From assembly GCA_003996215.1 (NCBI GenBank), contig QJPP01002917.1, positions 248,001 through 312,000 on the forward strand: 64,000 nt of DNA, given 5' to 3'. Positions within the stretch are counted from its first letter, which is position 1. Each line of letters starts with the position of its first letter. The position numbers and the translations under genes are program-made. The notes below the pieces were generated by a model, which was not told the origin of the DNA, made no database searches, and worked only from the letters and a program-made list of their open reading frames with translations. Source of the DNA: Jaltomata sinuosa. Taxonomy: Eukaryota; Streptophyta; Magnoliopsida; Solanales; Solanaceae. Shown here in pieces: positions 1 through 11,552 of this stretch.

Positions 1-879
1 ACAAACAAGGAGTCATCTCCCTCCTTTTTCAACCCAACAAAACCTTTCCGTAGCATATAATAAACCTTACAAACTCCTTTCAAAAAAATAAGTACCTGGA
101 GCCATTCCCTTAGCTCCAAAACTTACATTGTCAAAACTCAACAAGGCAGGAGAAAATGGGCCGGATGCCTGACTCACCCAGAATGCTATGAATACATCTC
201 AACCACAAGCTACGATCAACACTTAGTCAAAAATTCTAAAGCCAAACTCAATCACAATGCCACAAACAAAGGCTCAACAAAAGGACTTCGATCAAAATTC
301 ATAGCAACTGCAACTGAGGAAAATGATAAAACAACCAAACCGGACAAGAAATTGAGGGAGACTATGGGAGCAACCCATATTCCTGCCAACCTCCTAAACC
401 AACCAAATAAAGAGGGTTGATTCTAATCACCAAAACCACAACCAAACCATGCTCACTAGCATAACGAACATCTCCCATCTGAAGACAAAATCTCAACTTT
501 GGCACAACTATCGATAATACCAAAACAAAACAAGAACCTCTAGCAAAAGCTAGGAAACAGCCTAGGCAACAACCATCTAGGACCGCTCAACAAAGAAGGC
601 TCAATCACAGGTCTAGAGCCACAGTGAAACAAGAAACGAACCCAACCAAAAATAGACTAACAAGAACTACCCAAGAGCTACAACTCGTGTAAATCACCTC
701 ACAAGGCTAACTCACCCCCATCCACTACTAAAGAATAAACTACCAAGAAAACAATGCATAGATACTACAATCAGGAAATCAAACAACTAAACAAGTAGCA
801 GGTAGGCCTATAAGCAATAAAACGTCAGAAAGGATAGAATCGCAATGCGAGCAGTACCATCATAAGTCGATGGCAGCAA
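1..879. other. E0 sequence downstream of gag, no coding signal recognised
   Basis: On the minus strand this stretch follows the gag zinc knuckles, where protease would be expected. No DSG/DPG-type protease site or RT motif is visible in any frame. The minus strand is T-rich. It may be a pol-deleted filler, or an intron-like segment (there is a CCAG/GTTAGT donor-like site near 890), but neither is demonstrated. Confidence 0.4.
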
Positions 880-1735
880 AAGACTAACCTGGAGCAACGG
901 TATCAGAAACCTCTAACTCTGGCTCTCCAGGTGGAGCATCAAGCTAACGGGATCTAACTCTAGACTGAGTAGTCAAAACTGAAGGCCCAACTGTCCCGCC
1001 CCGGGGACAAGCTCTATAAGGGTGACCAATATCTTTACAATCATAACAACCAGGCTAACCAGGTTATACAATCGTGGGGCATTTCCTAGCAAAGTGCCCA
1101 CGCTGACCACACCAAAAATAGCCTCTACCAGATGAATTCTGATGGGAAGATCTCATTAAACCAGACCGGCCACCATGGCCTACACCCTCTGAAGGCATAC
1201 CCCGAAGGATATGATTCGAGACATGTATTCTCTGCTCAACCTGCCCTACACAACCACTCTTTGGAACCTGCGGAGCAACTAGAACTGGCCCGGTAGATAA
1301 GAAGCAATGGAACCTATCTCTGGTAAAGAATCCCTTACCTCAAGTCTGAGAACCTTGGGAACTGTCCTGGCGATGATGTTTCTTAGCACTACCTCCATAA
1401 GCCTCACGCCATAAACCCTCGATAGTCCAAGCATGATCCACTACCTGAAGGAAGGTAGTCCTAACCATAACCAAATGCTTGATCGCCAAGCAGAGCAGTG
1501 AAATCAAACCTTCGACAAAACTTTGAACCCTATCAAACTCTTAAGGCACAGTCCTAGCAGTATGCCTAACCATATCATGAAATCTCGCCCGATACTCCAA
1601 TACCAACAGATAACCCTATTGAAGAACTGGTGTAGCAATAAATCCAATCGGAGGTGAGGCTGACCCCACACCCCCATCTGGTGTGGTAAACCCTCACTCT
1701 GAAGTCCTAGCGCTGATGGAAGCACAGAATCCTTG
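880..1735 (-). pseudogene. gag: E0 gag relic with two CCHC zinc knuckles
   Basis: Gag packages the retrotransposon RNA. The minus-strand translation, across frameshifts and stops, contains a capsid-type stretch near 1500-1600 (RARFHDMVRHTAR, then a stop, then EFDRVQSFVEGL) and two zinc knuckles. The first (about 1091-1130) reads YFWCGQRGHFARKC, so its first cysteine is replaced by tyrosine. The second (about 1007-1048) is intact, CYDCKDIGHPYRAC. Basic, Ser/Gly-rich sequence precedes the knuckles, as in other Ty3 gags. The N-terminal third is not clearly recognisable. Two knuckles separate this family from E1, E2 and E4, which have one. The gene is not functional. Confidence 0.7.
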
Positions 1736-2569
1736 ACACCAACTAATAACGGACAAAGAGGGAAGAATAAGAAGGAAAGAAAACAAAATAAGGATATGTG
1801 AGTTAATATTCAAACTCTTGAATTTATGGGCAACAAGGGACTTGATACCCTCACCTCCCAATTGAATTCAATAATTCAAACACAAACCCTAGTTTGAGAA
1901 AAATCAAAGGAACTCAAGAAACCACAAATGAGCAACCTTCGATTAACCAAACCAAGAAGTTCACCAACAATTCCAAGATCCACACTACTAAAATTACCAA
2001 CTAATGCTAGGCTTCACCTAGAAACTACAAGCTAAATACCTAGAAACTACAAGCTTCAAAGCTCAATATTCATCAAAAACTCCTTGCAAAATAAAGAAAT
2101 ATCCTATTTATACTAAAGGAAATAAGAAGACATTGATTTTTTACAATATTGCCCTTAATGAGGCAAGGGCCTTGTTTGGTTGTCTTCTTTGTGGATTCTT
2201 AAATTTAAAGCCAAGCCACTTGCACAAATGGCTTCTTTTCTTCATCCACATCACCCCCACGACTCTTAAGCTTCTCTTTTCATGAACATCGTATGTGTCA
2301 TCCATGCCATCCATGCTCGTATCAACCATGCCATCCATGCTAGTATCACCAACCGCTGTCAAACTCGTTTTAGGCATTTGAGAAGGAATGACACAACCAA
2401 AGTTTAGAAGTCCATAGATCTAGGAACGCATGATAAGGAGCCAAGAATATGAAACTTTTCTTAACAATGCCTCGTATCCTCCCGCAGATGGGTTATGGAC
2501 ATCATCGTACCTATCCACGAGACTCTACGTAGCCACTTGCCTCTGTACCACAACACCGGTGAACCTAGG
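1736..2569 (-). other. E0 leader between primer site and gag
   Basis: An untranslated stretch on the minus strand between primer-binding site and gag. It holds a two-copy 24-bp direct repeat (units starting at 2302 and 2326, core CCATGCCATCCATGCT). No convincing coding sequence is seen; the start of gag could lie in its lower part. Confidence 0.4.
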
Positions 2570-2581
2570 GATCTGATACCA
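2570..2581 (-). other. E0 primer-binding site (initiator Met-tRNA type)
   Basis: The minus strand reads TGGTATCAGATC, one mismatch from the usual TGGTATCAGAGC that pairs with the 3' end of plant initiator Met-tRNA. It lies three bases inside the LTR end, the same spacing as in E1, E2 and E4. Confidence 0.85.
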
Positions 2582-4234
2582 AGTTGTCATGACCCGATTT
2601 CTCAGGTCATGATGGCACCTACAACCCTCCCAGTAGGCGAACCAATTTCCGTAGCCCGGAATTGTTAGTAATGGGCTACTGCCTAACCAAAATGCATAAT
2701 AAGCAGAAATAAGCGGAAGCAGAACATAAAAGTAAACAAAGCAGAAGCAAAACCCGAATATATACATAAAGAAAACTACACCAACCCCAAGACATGGTAT
2801 CGATAGTACAAAAGCTTCTAATAGAATACAAGTGCTAGAAGTAACAAAATACAATATAAATCTGTCTCCGAAGATACAATGAGTAACAATACAAAAGATG
2901 AGATGTAGACAAGCCCCGGTCGGCAGGTGCTCGCTCTAGGCTCGATGTCCAAAAGCTGCATGAGTCTCCAACGCGATCAATGGCAAAAGCTCAACTAATA
3001 TCTGCACCAAAAAGTGCAGAAGTGTAGTATGAGCACCAAGACAATGGGTACTCAGTAGGTATCATCCGCCGACTGAGCGCATATAAGATATTAAAATAGT
3101 AAGTAGCATATAGCAAGAAAGCAGTCACAGAAAATAATTGAGAAAGCACACGGAACTGGCATAGAGAACAGACAACCAAGAGTAATAACAAATAATGCTA
3201 GCACAGAAAACTAATATACACAGAACACAGGTGTAAGAAGAAGAACGCACCTGGGATCCTTGCAATAATGGAATATAAAAGGAGAGATTTTAGAAGACAT
3301 GGAGGTATACCGGTAACCTCAAGAAAAGGAAAAGAAGGAAAGCAGTCTAACATACTTAAGATGGAATCAACAAGCATAAGGAAATCATAACACCAATCCA
3401 ACTTCAAGATAGCATAAACAAGAATCCACCTCTCAAGTATCAACCTATGATGGAACCACTAAACCACAATAACCGAGAGACGCTACTCAAATCCTCATAA
3501 GGATGGAACCAAAAACTCACACTCTGCTCAGAAGGCCATACAAAAGTGCCTCAATAAGATAGGACTCCCTATCCCCCTCAATAATAAAATCCCATAACTG
3601 GAGCCTCAACAGGCTAATAACTGCTAAGCCACAAGAACCGTAAGCCATGACAAGCTCTAAGTAAATACAGGAGTAAATATAATCTACCTACAGTCCCAGC
3701 GGCCGCCCATACAATCGAGGAATGCAATCAAGTGAAAACAAACCCTCTGGTCGCCCATACAACCAGAACATACACTAAACACACAGCAAACAAGGGTGGA
3801 ATTCAAGTGAAATATGCATGATGATGATATGATGGAACCGGTAATAGTAACCCTGTATGCACCTATTCTTGGCACTTCGGTAGGAGGACCCATGGTGGGA
3901 CGTACCCGATATACCTCATCCTACATCGTAACCCCTCCTCGGCGCACCCGGCTCCTAGCCAGGCCTTAGAGCATAGGGCCCAAGGAGGTCTCTAACCACA
4001 TACAGTAACGAACGTAAAATCTCTAACATGTTATCCGGAAACAAGTCTGGGTTAAAGCCAGTGGCTAAATCTTGAATATGCATTCCCGGGATTGAACCGG
4101 GTCTAAAATAGTAGTAGTAATCTCATAAGACCCTCTCAAAGGGTGCTCGAAGTATACTCGGGTCTGAATCAATAATAAAAGTCTCAACAACCCTCTCAAA
4201 GGGTGCCCAGAGCGTATCTGGGTCTAAATCCTAA

Positions 4235-4479
4235 GAAAATCAAATGTAGTACTCCGCTCGGCAGAGCCTAGTATCAGTAGAAAATCAAGTATAGTACTCT
4301 GCCCGGTAGAGCCTAGTATCAGAAGAAAATCAAGTGTAGTACTCCACCCGGCTGAGCCTAGTATCAGTAGAAAATCAAGAGTAGTACTCCGCCCGACAGA
4401 GCCTAGTATCAGTAGAAAATCAAGCGTAGTACTCCACCCGGCAGAGCCTAGTATCAGTAGAAAATCAAGTGTGAAATCA
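4235..4479 (-). repeat. 45-bp minisatellite, five full copies plus a partial
   Basis: Units start at 4235, 4280, 4325, 4370, 4415 and 4460 (the last partial). The unit begins GAAAATCAAG and includes GTAGTACTCC and GAGCCTAGTATCAG. Because 45 is divisible by three, the array creates an artificial open frame on the minus strand (a 15-residue repeat). It lies within the E0 LTR, and I do not regard the open frame as a gene. Confidence 0.95.
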
Positions 4480-5637
4480 TCCAAAATCCCATGTCATCAT
4501 TAGGTTATACCAAAAATGGGCCCCCGGGGCCATGCAAGTTTAGGAAAAACCATCTATAGTGGCTCGCAGCCAACATCAAAGTAAAACATGTAGGGAAAAC
4601 TTTTTTCATGGATGATATGCTCGCAAACAAATATAAATTAGCCCAATGGCTCACAAACATTACTACCGGCCCTGCACAGACTCAACAGCTCTACAGCAGT
4701 CATAACCAGCCTAAAAGGGTATCTCTATGTCTGGGATTCACGGACATTCCCAAATGACCAACCATCTATGTTCCAGAGTCAATACAAGGCCACACAGGTC
4801 CACAAGGGTAATATACAATACTGATACGAATACTAAAATCAACATACGAAATAACAGACAAAAAAGATGGTCAAGGTCTAGGGTACCAACCTATTACAAC
4901 CCACCCAAGGATGCTAATTAATGCAGTTATAGAATATCTATGAAGAGTCTAGGTTGGGAAAGCCATAACCTAACTGTCATCCAACGAATATCTGCAGGGA
5001 CGACATCGTCCAGGCTCGAACTGCTCCAAAAAGCTCCAAATCCCAAAACCATTATCAACACAATAATCTATACGTCAAAACAAGACTAACAATACCCATA
5101 ATGCCATAAACATACCCGGGTCAAAATCCGGGTCACAAATGAGCTCATGGGCCCCATAACCCAAAATCGAAAACGAAAAATACACATGTGTTCCTTACTA
5201 TCCCGAGAGCACATGCTCAAAATTTGAGGGAAAACAGACAACAATTGGGGCTCAAAATAGCCCGCTCAAGTCAAGAATTAAAGAAGGAATTTTCAAGAAA
5301 TAAATTCGGAAGTTAGCCAAAAGATACTTACCACAATGAGAAGGGAAGCTAAGGAAGCAAAAGCTCTGAACCCACGATCATGCAAAGATCAGGAGGGAAG
5401 ATTCTTCAAGGAAATTCCAAGCTTTCGAAAATGGCAATAATGGAGGTCTTGTAACAATGGAGGAAAAGTAACTTTGGGAAGAAGAGGACTTACCAATTGT
5501 CAAAGAAATAGCTAAAATCTCCTACTAAATGGATTCCCCAAGGCTATGAACTTATGGGAGCAATTTGGTGGAGAGGATTTTCAAGTTAGAGTTGGGAACA
5601 AATGAGAAAAAGAGCTGGAAAAATGAAAGGATCAAAA

Positions 5638-5645
5638 ATATATAG
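5638..5645 (-). promoter_or_regulatory. TATA-like box of the E0 LTR
   Basis: The minus strand reads CTATATATTTTT just downstream of the CG-palindrome array, a plausible core promoter for the element. No start site is mapped. A second, degenerate TATA-like block nearer U5 (about 4925-4945) is the alternative. Confidence 0.4.
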
Positions 5646-5661
5646 TTGTTGGTCGCTGATC

Positions 5662-5869
5662 AGCGCTATCGCGCTAAAGGAGCGCGATCGCGCTGAAGGA
5701 AACATCACAAACTAGCGCTATCGCGCTATAGGAGTCTGATCGCGCTGAAAGGAAAAACACAGACTAGCGCAATCACGCTAAAGGAGCGCGATCCCGCTGA
5801 AGGAGAAATCACAGGCCAGCGCTTTCGCGCTAAGGGAGCGTGATCGCGCTGAAGGCCACCAGAAGCAGA
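5662..5869 (-). repeat. 52-bp array of CG palindromes, four copies
   Basis: Units start at 5662, 5714, 5766 and 5818. Each unit carries two related motifs, AGCGCTATCGCGCT and AGCGCGATCGCGCT. The second, in the first copy, is a perfect 14-bp palindrome; other copies have one or two changes. The array lies immediately upstream, in the LTR's own orientation, of a TATA-like sequence. Confidence 0.95.
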
Positions 5870-6518
5870 AAAACCAGCAACAGCAAAAAACTTCTACGGG
5901 GAATTTCGGGCATAATCAAAACTCGATACTCAAAAACCAATAATGCTATTAGAGTGGAAACGACGTTCTGGACATAATGGAATCAATGAAACTTCCATAC
6001 GAGGTCGTTTTTGAAGAAAGTTAACCCAAGTCAACACTAGCTAATGCCAACCAAACACCCAAAATAAGCCCGACTCATCTAAACCCAAACCAACCAACTA
6101 ACTAACACAAACTCGACATTCCGAAGCTAACGGCGCTGATGGAATTTCCATCTGAGGTTGTCTTCTCCGAATATTGACCAAAGTCAACCAAACAAGCCCA
6201 ACTGGCCTGAAAATACAAAATAAGAGAGAATTCCAAGCAGAAAAGCTCCTAGGTCCCGACCAAAGGTCTCTCTAGACCAAAGTCCATGCTTCAGAGCTAA
6301 CGAAACTGTCTAAATTTGATTCCAAGAATGTTGACTGAAGTCAACGATTTCCAAAGTTAAAAGCTCTAAAACCAGGAATGGACAAAAATGCCAAACAAAT
6401 GGCGCGGGCACCAAACTACTGGTCCCAGCAAGCCATAAATTTACTTGTAGCCACTACAGGAAACCTCTAACGGTATAAGAAAGGTGAACATGCGTAGATG
6501 ATTGGAAGGGTCATTACA

Positions 6519-6584
6519 ATTGGGAATGTCAATTTTCTTTGCCCAGGGTTCCTTATACTCACCCTACCTAAAGGGAGGGGCAGT
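6519..6584 (+). other. Scrap of Ogre-like element with polypurine tract
   Basis: Between the outer end of E0 and the LTR starting at 6585 lie 66 bp that end in AAAGGGAGGGGCAG, a typical polypurine tract directly abutting a 3' LTR. This shows that the following LTR is a 3' LTR on the plus strand, and that E0 inserted just inside the host element's 3' end. Confidence 0.65.
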
Positions 6585-9500
6585 TGTTGACACCAAATTT
6601 TTGCCCTCCATATTGTGAATTAATTCTGAGCCTTTTCAATTTTAAGACAATTTTGAAATAATCGTTCTTAAGAAAAGCAAAACATTTTCAAGAAATTGAT
6701 TTCTAAAAGTCACTTTGAGTTAGAATACATGTAACTTCTATATTTATATATATGGAATTATATATAATCCACCTAAAGAAGCATTTTTGAAATTATTTTT
6801 TGAGTGAAATCATGTTTAAATTGACTATGCTTTATCTTCTCGAAATTAATTCAAAATTGAAAATGAATTAATAGTTTCTTGAATTTTAAAATAGTTATGC
6901 TTGAGAGAATTATTATTTTACTTTCTTTTGAATTAAAGAAGCTCAACGAATTAATTTTTATAAGTTCGTCTATTTTGATTATGGCCGAATTTCATTAAAC
7001 TTTACCATTTGGCTACTTTCATAATTAAATCTGGCCTTATTTGAAATAAATGTGACCATTTCCTAAACCCTCCCCTAACCCTTTAGTTCTCAGCCAAATA
7101 ATGGCCCAAAATCCAATTCACCAGCCTAATACTCACCCAACCAGTCTGAACCCAACTCTTACACACTTATACTTCTCTTCTTCTTCCCTCAATAGAATAG
7201 ACAACCAAATGACACCTATATTCTCTTCTTCTCTGCTCAAACAACACCAACAAACAAACCCAAAAGCTCCAAATAACGTTAACAATATCAAACCTAAACG
7301 ATGCAAATTCCATCCATAATTCTTTTAACCTCTCCGTCCCTTTACGATTTTGATGTGCTGCCAAGAATGTAGAAGCTTCTAGAGGCCCTAGGTGGCACCT
7401 CCTCCGTGAATTTTGTGGAAATTCTATACAATTTGGTACAATATCTGAGTTATAGCCTTATCACCAATTTGAAATTCAAATTTCATCAAGTGATTTGCTC
7501 GTTAAGCCCTCTCGTTTCTCCCTTGTTTTCACCCTGAAATCTCCCTATAAATACCCTCTGAGATGGAGGGATTAGGGGCTACATTTTAAAGAATTTTTAG
7601 GTCTCATGGAGAGTCATTCTATGGCCTAAAGACTCAAGAGTTTCATATTCAAAACACAAGATTTTTTTGAATTCGTAAGAGAAAAATCTTATTTTCGATA
7701 AGATATTATTCTAACTCAGGTGGTGAAAACGCTCCAACGAAGGTTCATGTTCCCAGTCGCTGCCCAGAAATAGGTAAATGCTTCATCTTTTTATCTTTCT
7801 TTCACAATGGAATGTGAAGTTTTATCATTATTGTGAACTTATGATGATTTGGGCTGGTCTTGTTTGACTTATGTGATATGGTGTTAAGAAATTACCAATT
7901 AAAGTTTAAAAATATGTTTGTTTGAAGTTGTTGTCAAGTCTTAAGGTTCTCAAATTTTCATTTGTTTTTTTCCCTGTTCTTCCCATCTTAACCACTGTTT
8001 TATGTGTGCATCATGTGAATATTGATATATCGTTCATGTGTATAGTGGAAATACTCTAGAGGGACCTCTTTAGCTCGCAATGCTAGACAAGATTCATTAA
8101 GAGGGTCAGATTTGATCTTTGGGATTGCTCCTTAGCTCTTACCAAAGATCAAAGAGTATTGAGATGAAATAAAACTCCACTATAGTTTGAATTTCATTCC
8201 AATATGCCTTCAAAGTTCACAAAAAGATACTCCATAGGCTTTGTGGTTTCTATTTTTGTTTCATATGAGTCGTTGTGTGGAAAGTCAAGGTCTGAGTTTT
8301 GTTCGTGTATATTTCAACTATGATACGTGTGTTTGATTTATTTGTGGCCTCCTTTTCCTTGATAAGATTTCCTTGAGACCATGACCGGCGAAAATAATTT
8401 AAACGAATTACGGTTTTCTCCTGTTTGATTTAAGTCTTTTTCTTTTGAAAACTTCTTTCCTAGATAGTAGTAAAAAATTTATTCTCCTTGGAATTTGGTT
8501 CACTACTCTATGTAAATTTGGACAAGCTGTTGTACCAAGTCATATTCTCACTACCAGTATCCTAGGACTTCGCAGTAATCACTGGTTTGGTTAAAAAGAG
8601 ATAAAATCCAAAATTTTATTTGCAAGATTTTTCATGAAAAACACCTTTTTTTCCTACTATGATTGAATTGTAAATAATCCAGTAAGTTGATTGCATCTTG
8701 ATGATTATGTGTTAGACTCCATTTCTTTTAAGCACAAAATTTTTGTTACATGTCTAATTTGGCCTCCATTCTATTCTTTTCTTCCCTTTTATGGCATGAT
8801 TGATTCCTTGAGGTGAATTCATCCCTTTTAAATAATACATGAGTTGCTAAATTTCTATTTTAAGTCTTTCATGTCTGGCGAGTCGGTCGAAAATAAGTTG
8901 TTTTATCCTTATTTGAATCATGTCAAAAGCTGAAATTTATTTTCTTGGCTTAAAGATCGAGTAGACTCGTCAAGCTTTAGTCTTGAGATATAGCTTTGAA
9001 TATTGTCTTGTACTAGATGTAAGTATGATATGAGCATGCCCTTTGTTTGGATATCATACTTGACTTTGATGAACAATTCATTCTCATTAGCCTCCTATCA
9101 TGTTCACCAGATTATAATCAGGCCTAAAGTTGGTTAAAGACTCATATATCTTGTGTGACGATCAACCGCCCTTAGCATGATTAGGATAGTTCAATCCCTA
9201 TTGCATATATTTTCTCGAGAATCATGATATGGACTAGTAAAGTAGTATAGATGATTAAAAGGGTCTCAGTTCTTTCCAAAAGACAGCATGTTCCCATCCC
9301 CAATATGTTCTTGAAATTTAAAATTTGATCGTGTTAAGGCTCGTAATTAGGCAGCATTATTCAACTATAAGGAAATATGAAAGAGTAGCTTTGTGATGCA
9401 TTTATCAAAACATAGATCGACCTATGACTAGATAACGTTGTGGCTCAATTTTATTTTTATGTTTGTCGTGATATAAGCATGAGTCGATTGAAAGTGTCCC

Positions 9501-10760
9501 TAATTGTGTTGGTATGACCATTGACTTCATTGTTAGTATGTGAATCTTTCCTATTAGTTTATTCCCTTCCAAATAAGTTAGTACTAAGATGTTGATTGCA
9601 CAAAAATGTTCATTGACAATGGTTAGTTCTGCACATGATTCATTTTCCTAGGAAACATCTCTAGTTATCAAGGTTCCGAGATATGAATATTTAACACTTC
9701 TTATTAGAACAAATGTTTGGAGTAAATGCTTATTGTCTTTGTTCTTCCTTTACATGATGCCATTATTTATTCTTTTCTTTTTCTTCTTTCTTGCATGAAC
9801 TTCCCCGAGTCCACTTGGATTTCCACTCCGCTCTTGCATTTCAGTTGTGTTTCAACCCGACAAATCCCATCGAGTCACCTCTCCGACAAATATGCATAAA
9901 GTGGGTTGTTACAGGAAGAAGGAAGTGAATAAATGGACTTAAAAGTCCATAACTTGAGCAGCAGTAACAATAGTCCAAATGGGCTAGAGAATTTGAATAA
10001 AATGGGGCAACACCCATAACACAGCAGCAGTAGCAGTAGCCCAAATGGGCAAAGACTTGGAGAAACTGGACCAAAGTCCAATTGAGTTAAGTAGAGGCTT
10101 AATCACTTACTTCTTCCCTCATTTAATTCACATTGCATAAATTTTGGAATTATTTGTGTGCTTATTTGACTCTAACATTTTATTTAACTTAGTCGAAATC
10201 TCCAAAAGAAGAACCTTTCTTGTTTAAATATTTTCCTTAAGTTAATTAATTTCCTTTTGATTAGTTTCTTCATCATATTTTCTTAAACTCCAAGTACTAA
10301 AGAATGATTATTATTTTCTTTAAAAAAATGAATTCACTGTTTCCTCAAATTCGTTACTAAGAATTTCAACTTTACATTTGGTATACTTATCTTTAGTCAA
10401 ATTATCTTGTTAATAATAATTCTCATGTTTTCAAAATAAATAATTTTTTCCTAGTTAGTCAAAAGTTAGTTTTAACAAGATCAAATAACCGCGAGTTAGC
10501 GGATACTCTTGATGCCTTAACACCCTTCCAAGAGTATTAACATGAACCTCTTACCTTTAATCTCTTATTTTCTAAATCATTTACTATTTTAAGACTTTAC
10601 AACAATTTAAAAGGTTTTCTTAATTTCCTTTAGAAAATTAAGTGGCGACTCTTGCTTTTACTTGAAATTGTCTTGAAATTATTAACTTAGTTTTAGAATG
10701 ATTTTAAAAGTCGAAAACCATTTGCCCTGTTCAAAAAACCCAAAAACAAGGGTCCCTACA
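6585..10760 (+). repeat. Tat/Ogre-like 3' LTR (4.2 kb)
   Basis: The sequence starts TGTTGACACCAAATTTTTG and ends GGGTCCCTACA, and is preceded by a polypurine tract. The start TGTTGACACC, the GTGGCGACTC motif near 10641 and the length resemble Tat/Ogre-type LTRs (family knowledge, unsearched). It is AT-rich, with a TATA box at 7546, and holds no believable coding region; the short open frames near 7100-7360 and 9840-10080 are chance. The rest of the element should lie left of the window. The right flank TGCAA would be its target duplication, but the partner is outside. On its right it abuts the LTR of E1. Confidence 0.7.
7546..7553 (+). promoter_or_regulatory. TATA box of the Ogre-like LTR
   Basis: CCCTATAAATACCC is a near-consensus plant TATA box about 960 bp into the LTR, with pyrimidine-rich sequence upstream. 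Transcription would start about 30 bp downstream. Unlike several other LTRs here, it has no CG-palindrome cluster upstream. Confidence 0.65.
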
Positions 10761-10972
10761 TGCAATCGCAATGAAGGGCCTGTAGACCCAGCTCCCTTTG
10801 CTCTACGCGATCACGAGATCCCTCCTTGTGATTGTGATGAAGTCCTTCCCTTCTTGTTCTTTGCGATCGCCTGGCTAGTCCTCGCGATCATAATGGTCTA
10901 GCCAGCGTGGTCCTTGCGACCACGTGGGGTCCTTTTACAATCACAATAAAGGACCCCTGGCAGAATATATAC
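10761..10972 (+). promoter_or_regulatory. CG-motif cluster plus TATA-like box in the E1 LTR
   Basis: Degenerate repeats of GCGATCGC, GCGATCAC and GCGACCAC fill about 10795-10930, each next to TCCTT or GGTCC. They are followed by CAGAATATATACTCC (TATA-like at 10966-10972). This is the same layout as in the E0, E3, E4 and E6 LTRs. The function is inferred from position only. Confidence 0.45.
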
Positions 10973-11547
10973 TCCATTCTTCGTTTTTATCACCTTCAAA
11001 ATGCAACTCTCCATTTTTATAGAGCTCAAGCTCCATGTTTCTCTTTGTGGCTTCAATTCCAGGCGTGAGGGTGATAATTCTCAGTTCCATGATCATTTTC
11101 TTGCCCTAAATTTGATAAGTTCCTGGTTATTTTCATTAAATTCTCCTTTGATTATCTTATTGATTCTTGTAGTTTAAGGGCTATTTTTTAGCCCTTTCTC
11201 TCGCTCTTTTCCCCTTAAATTCTGAGCTTACACTCATGGGAATATGGTGATTATTGTACGCTCTTTCATTTTCAGCTTCGGATTGCAAAGCCCATGGACC
11301 TTGCCGATCCAGACTAGGGGCTATGTGCTGAGTGTGCCAGAAGAGGGGTATGCAATGTAGTTGAGGTATACGAGTGTGTCCTTCTATGGATCCTACCTAC
11401 TGGTCCTATCAGCATCGGAGGAGGTACATATGGCACTATGGTTACACCTGGTTTTCACACTATTGCATAATATCATTCATTTGTGTAAGATTCCACCCTT
11501 ATTTGTTGTTTGTTCATAAACGCTATGATAGCATGGGATATCGGAGG

Positions 11548-11552
11548 GTTTG
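11548..11552. repeat. Left target-site duplication of E2 (GTTTG)
   Basis: GTTTG directly precedes the TGTCACGACC end of E2 and recurs at 22800-22804 directly after the other end. The flanks join into continuous E1 LTR sequence. Confidence 0.95.

Larger units (their letters stand above)
1..6518 (-). mobile_element. E0: chromovirus-like LTR retrotransposon, 5' half (5' LTR + gag), cut by window start
   Basis: Read on the minus strand this is a 3.93-kb 5' LTR, an initiator-Met primer site, a leader and a decayed gag, after which the element runs off the left edge. The LTR starts TGTAATGACC and ends with TGACA. The end of the LTR, the primer site and the leader resemble those of E1, E2 and E4, so it belongs to the same broad Tekay/Del-like group, although its gag has two zinc knuckles rather than one. 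It lies inside the Ogre-like element, 66 bp from that element's 3' LTR. The five bases after its outer end are ATTGG; the matching copy would lie left of the window. Family assignment is inference. Confidence 0.75.
2585..6518 (-). repeat. E0 5' LTR (3.93 kb)
   Basis: The boundaries are TG...CA: the plus-strand ends are TGTCATGACCC at 2585 and GTCATTACA at 6518. The 400 bp nearest the primer site match the R-U5 block of the other Tekay-like LTRs, including the shared AGTAGGTATCAT motif near 3055 and the terminal GTCATGATGGCACCTACAA. The outer, U3-like part is unlike E2 or E4 and contains a 45-bp minisatellite (4235-4479) and a 52-bp CG-palindrome array (5662-5869). A homologous fragment lies at about 52926-53247. 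Confidence 0.85.
10761..11552 (+). repeat. E1 5' LTR, left piece
   Basis: From about 11281 it matches the E1 3' LTR at 42960-43230 closely (CATGGACCTTG...GGAGGAGG, then CACCTGGTTTTCACACTATT). The first 190 bp are a cluster of CGATCGC/GCGATCAC-type motifs followed by a TATA-like ATATATAC at 10966. It ends with the duplicated GTTTG (11548-11552), where E2 inserted. Confidence 0.8.

Noticed and set aside
4235..4479. Regular repeats as a possible CRISPR array
   Set aside because: Units are contiguous with no unique spacers, and the sequence is plant retrotransposon LTR.
4224..4484. Open frame of 86 residues with a 15-residue repeat
   Set aside because: It is the translation of a 45-bp minisatellite inside the E0 LTR. 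A unit length divisible by three keeps any frame open.
7101..7364. Short open frames on both strands in the Ogre-like LTR
   Set aside because: They lie upstream of the LTR's own TATA box, have low-complexity composition and no domain.
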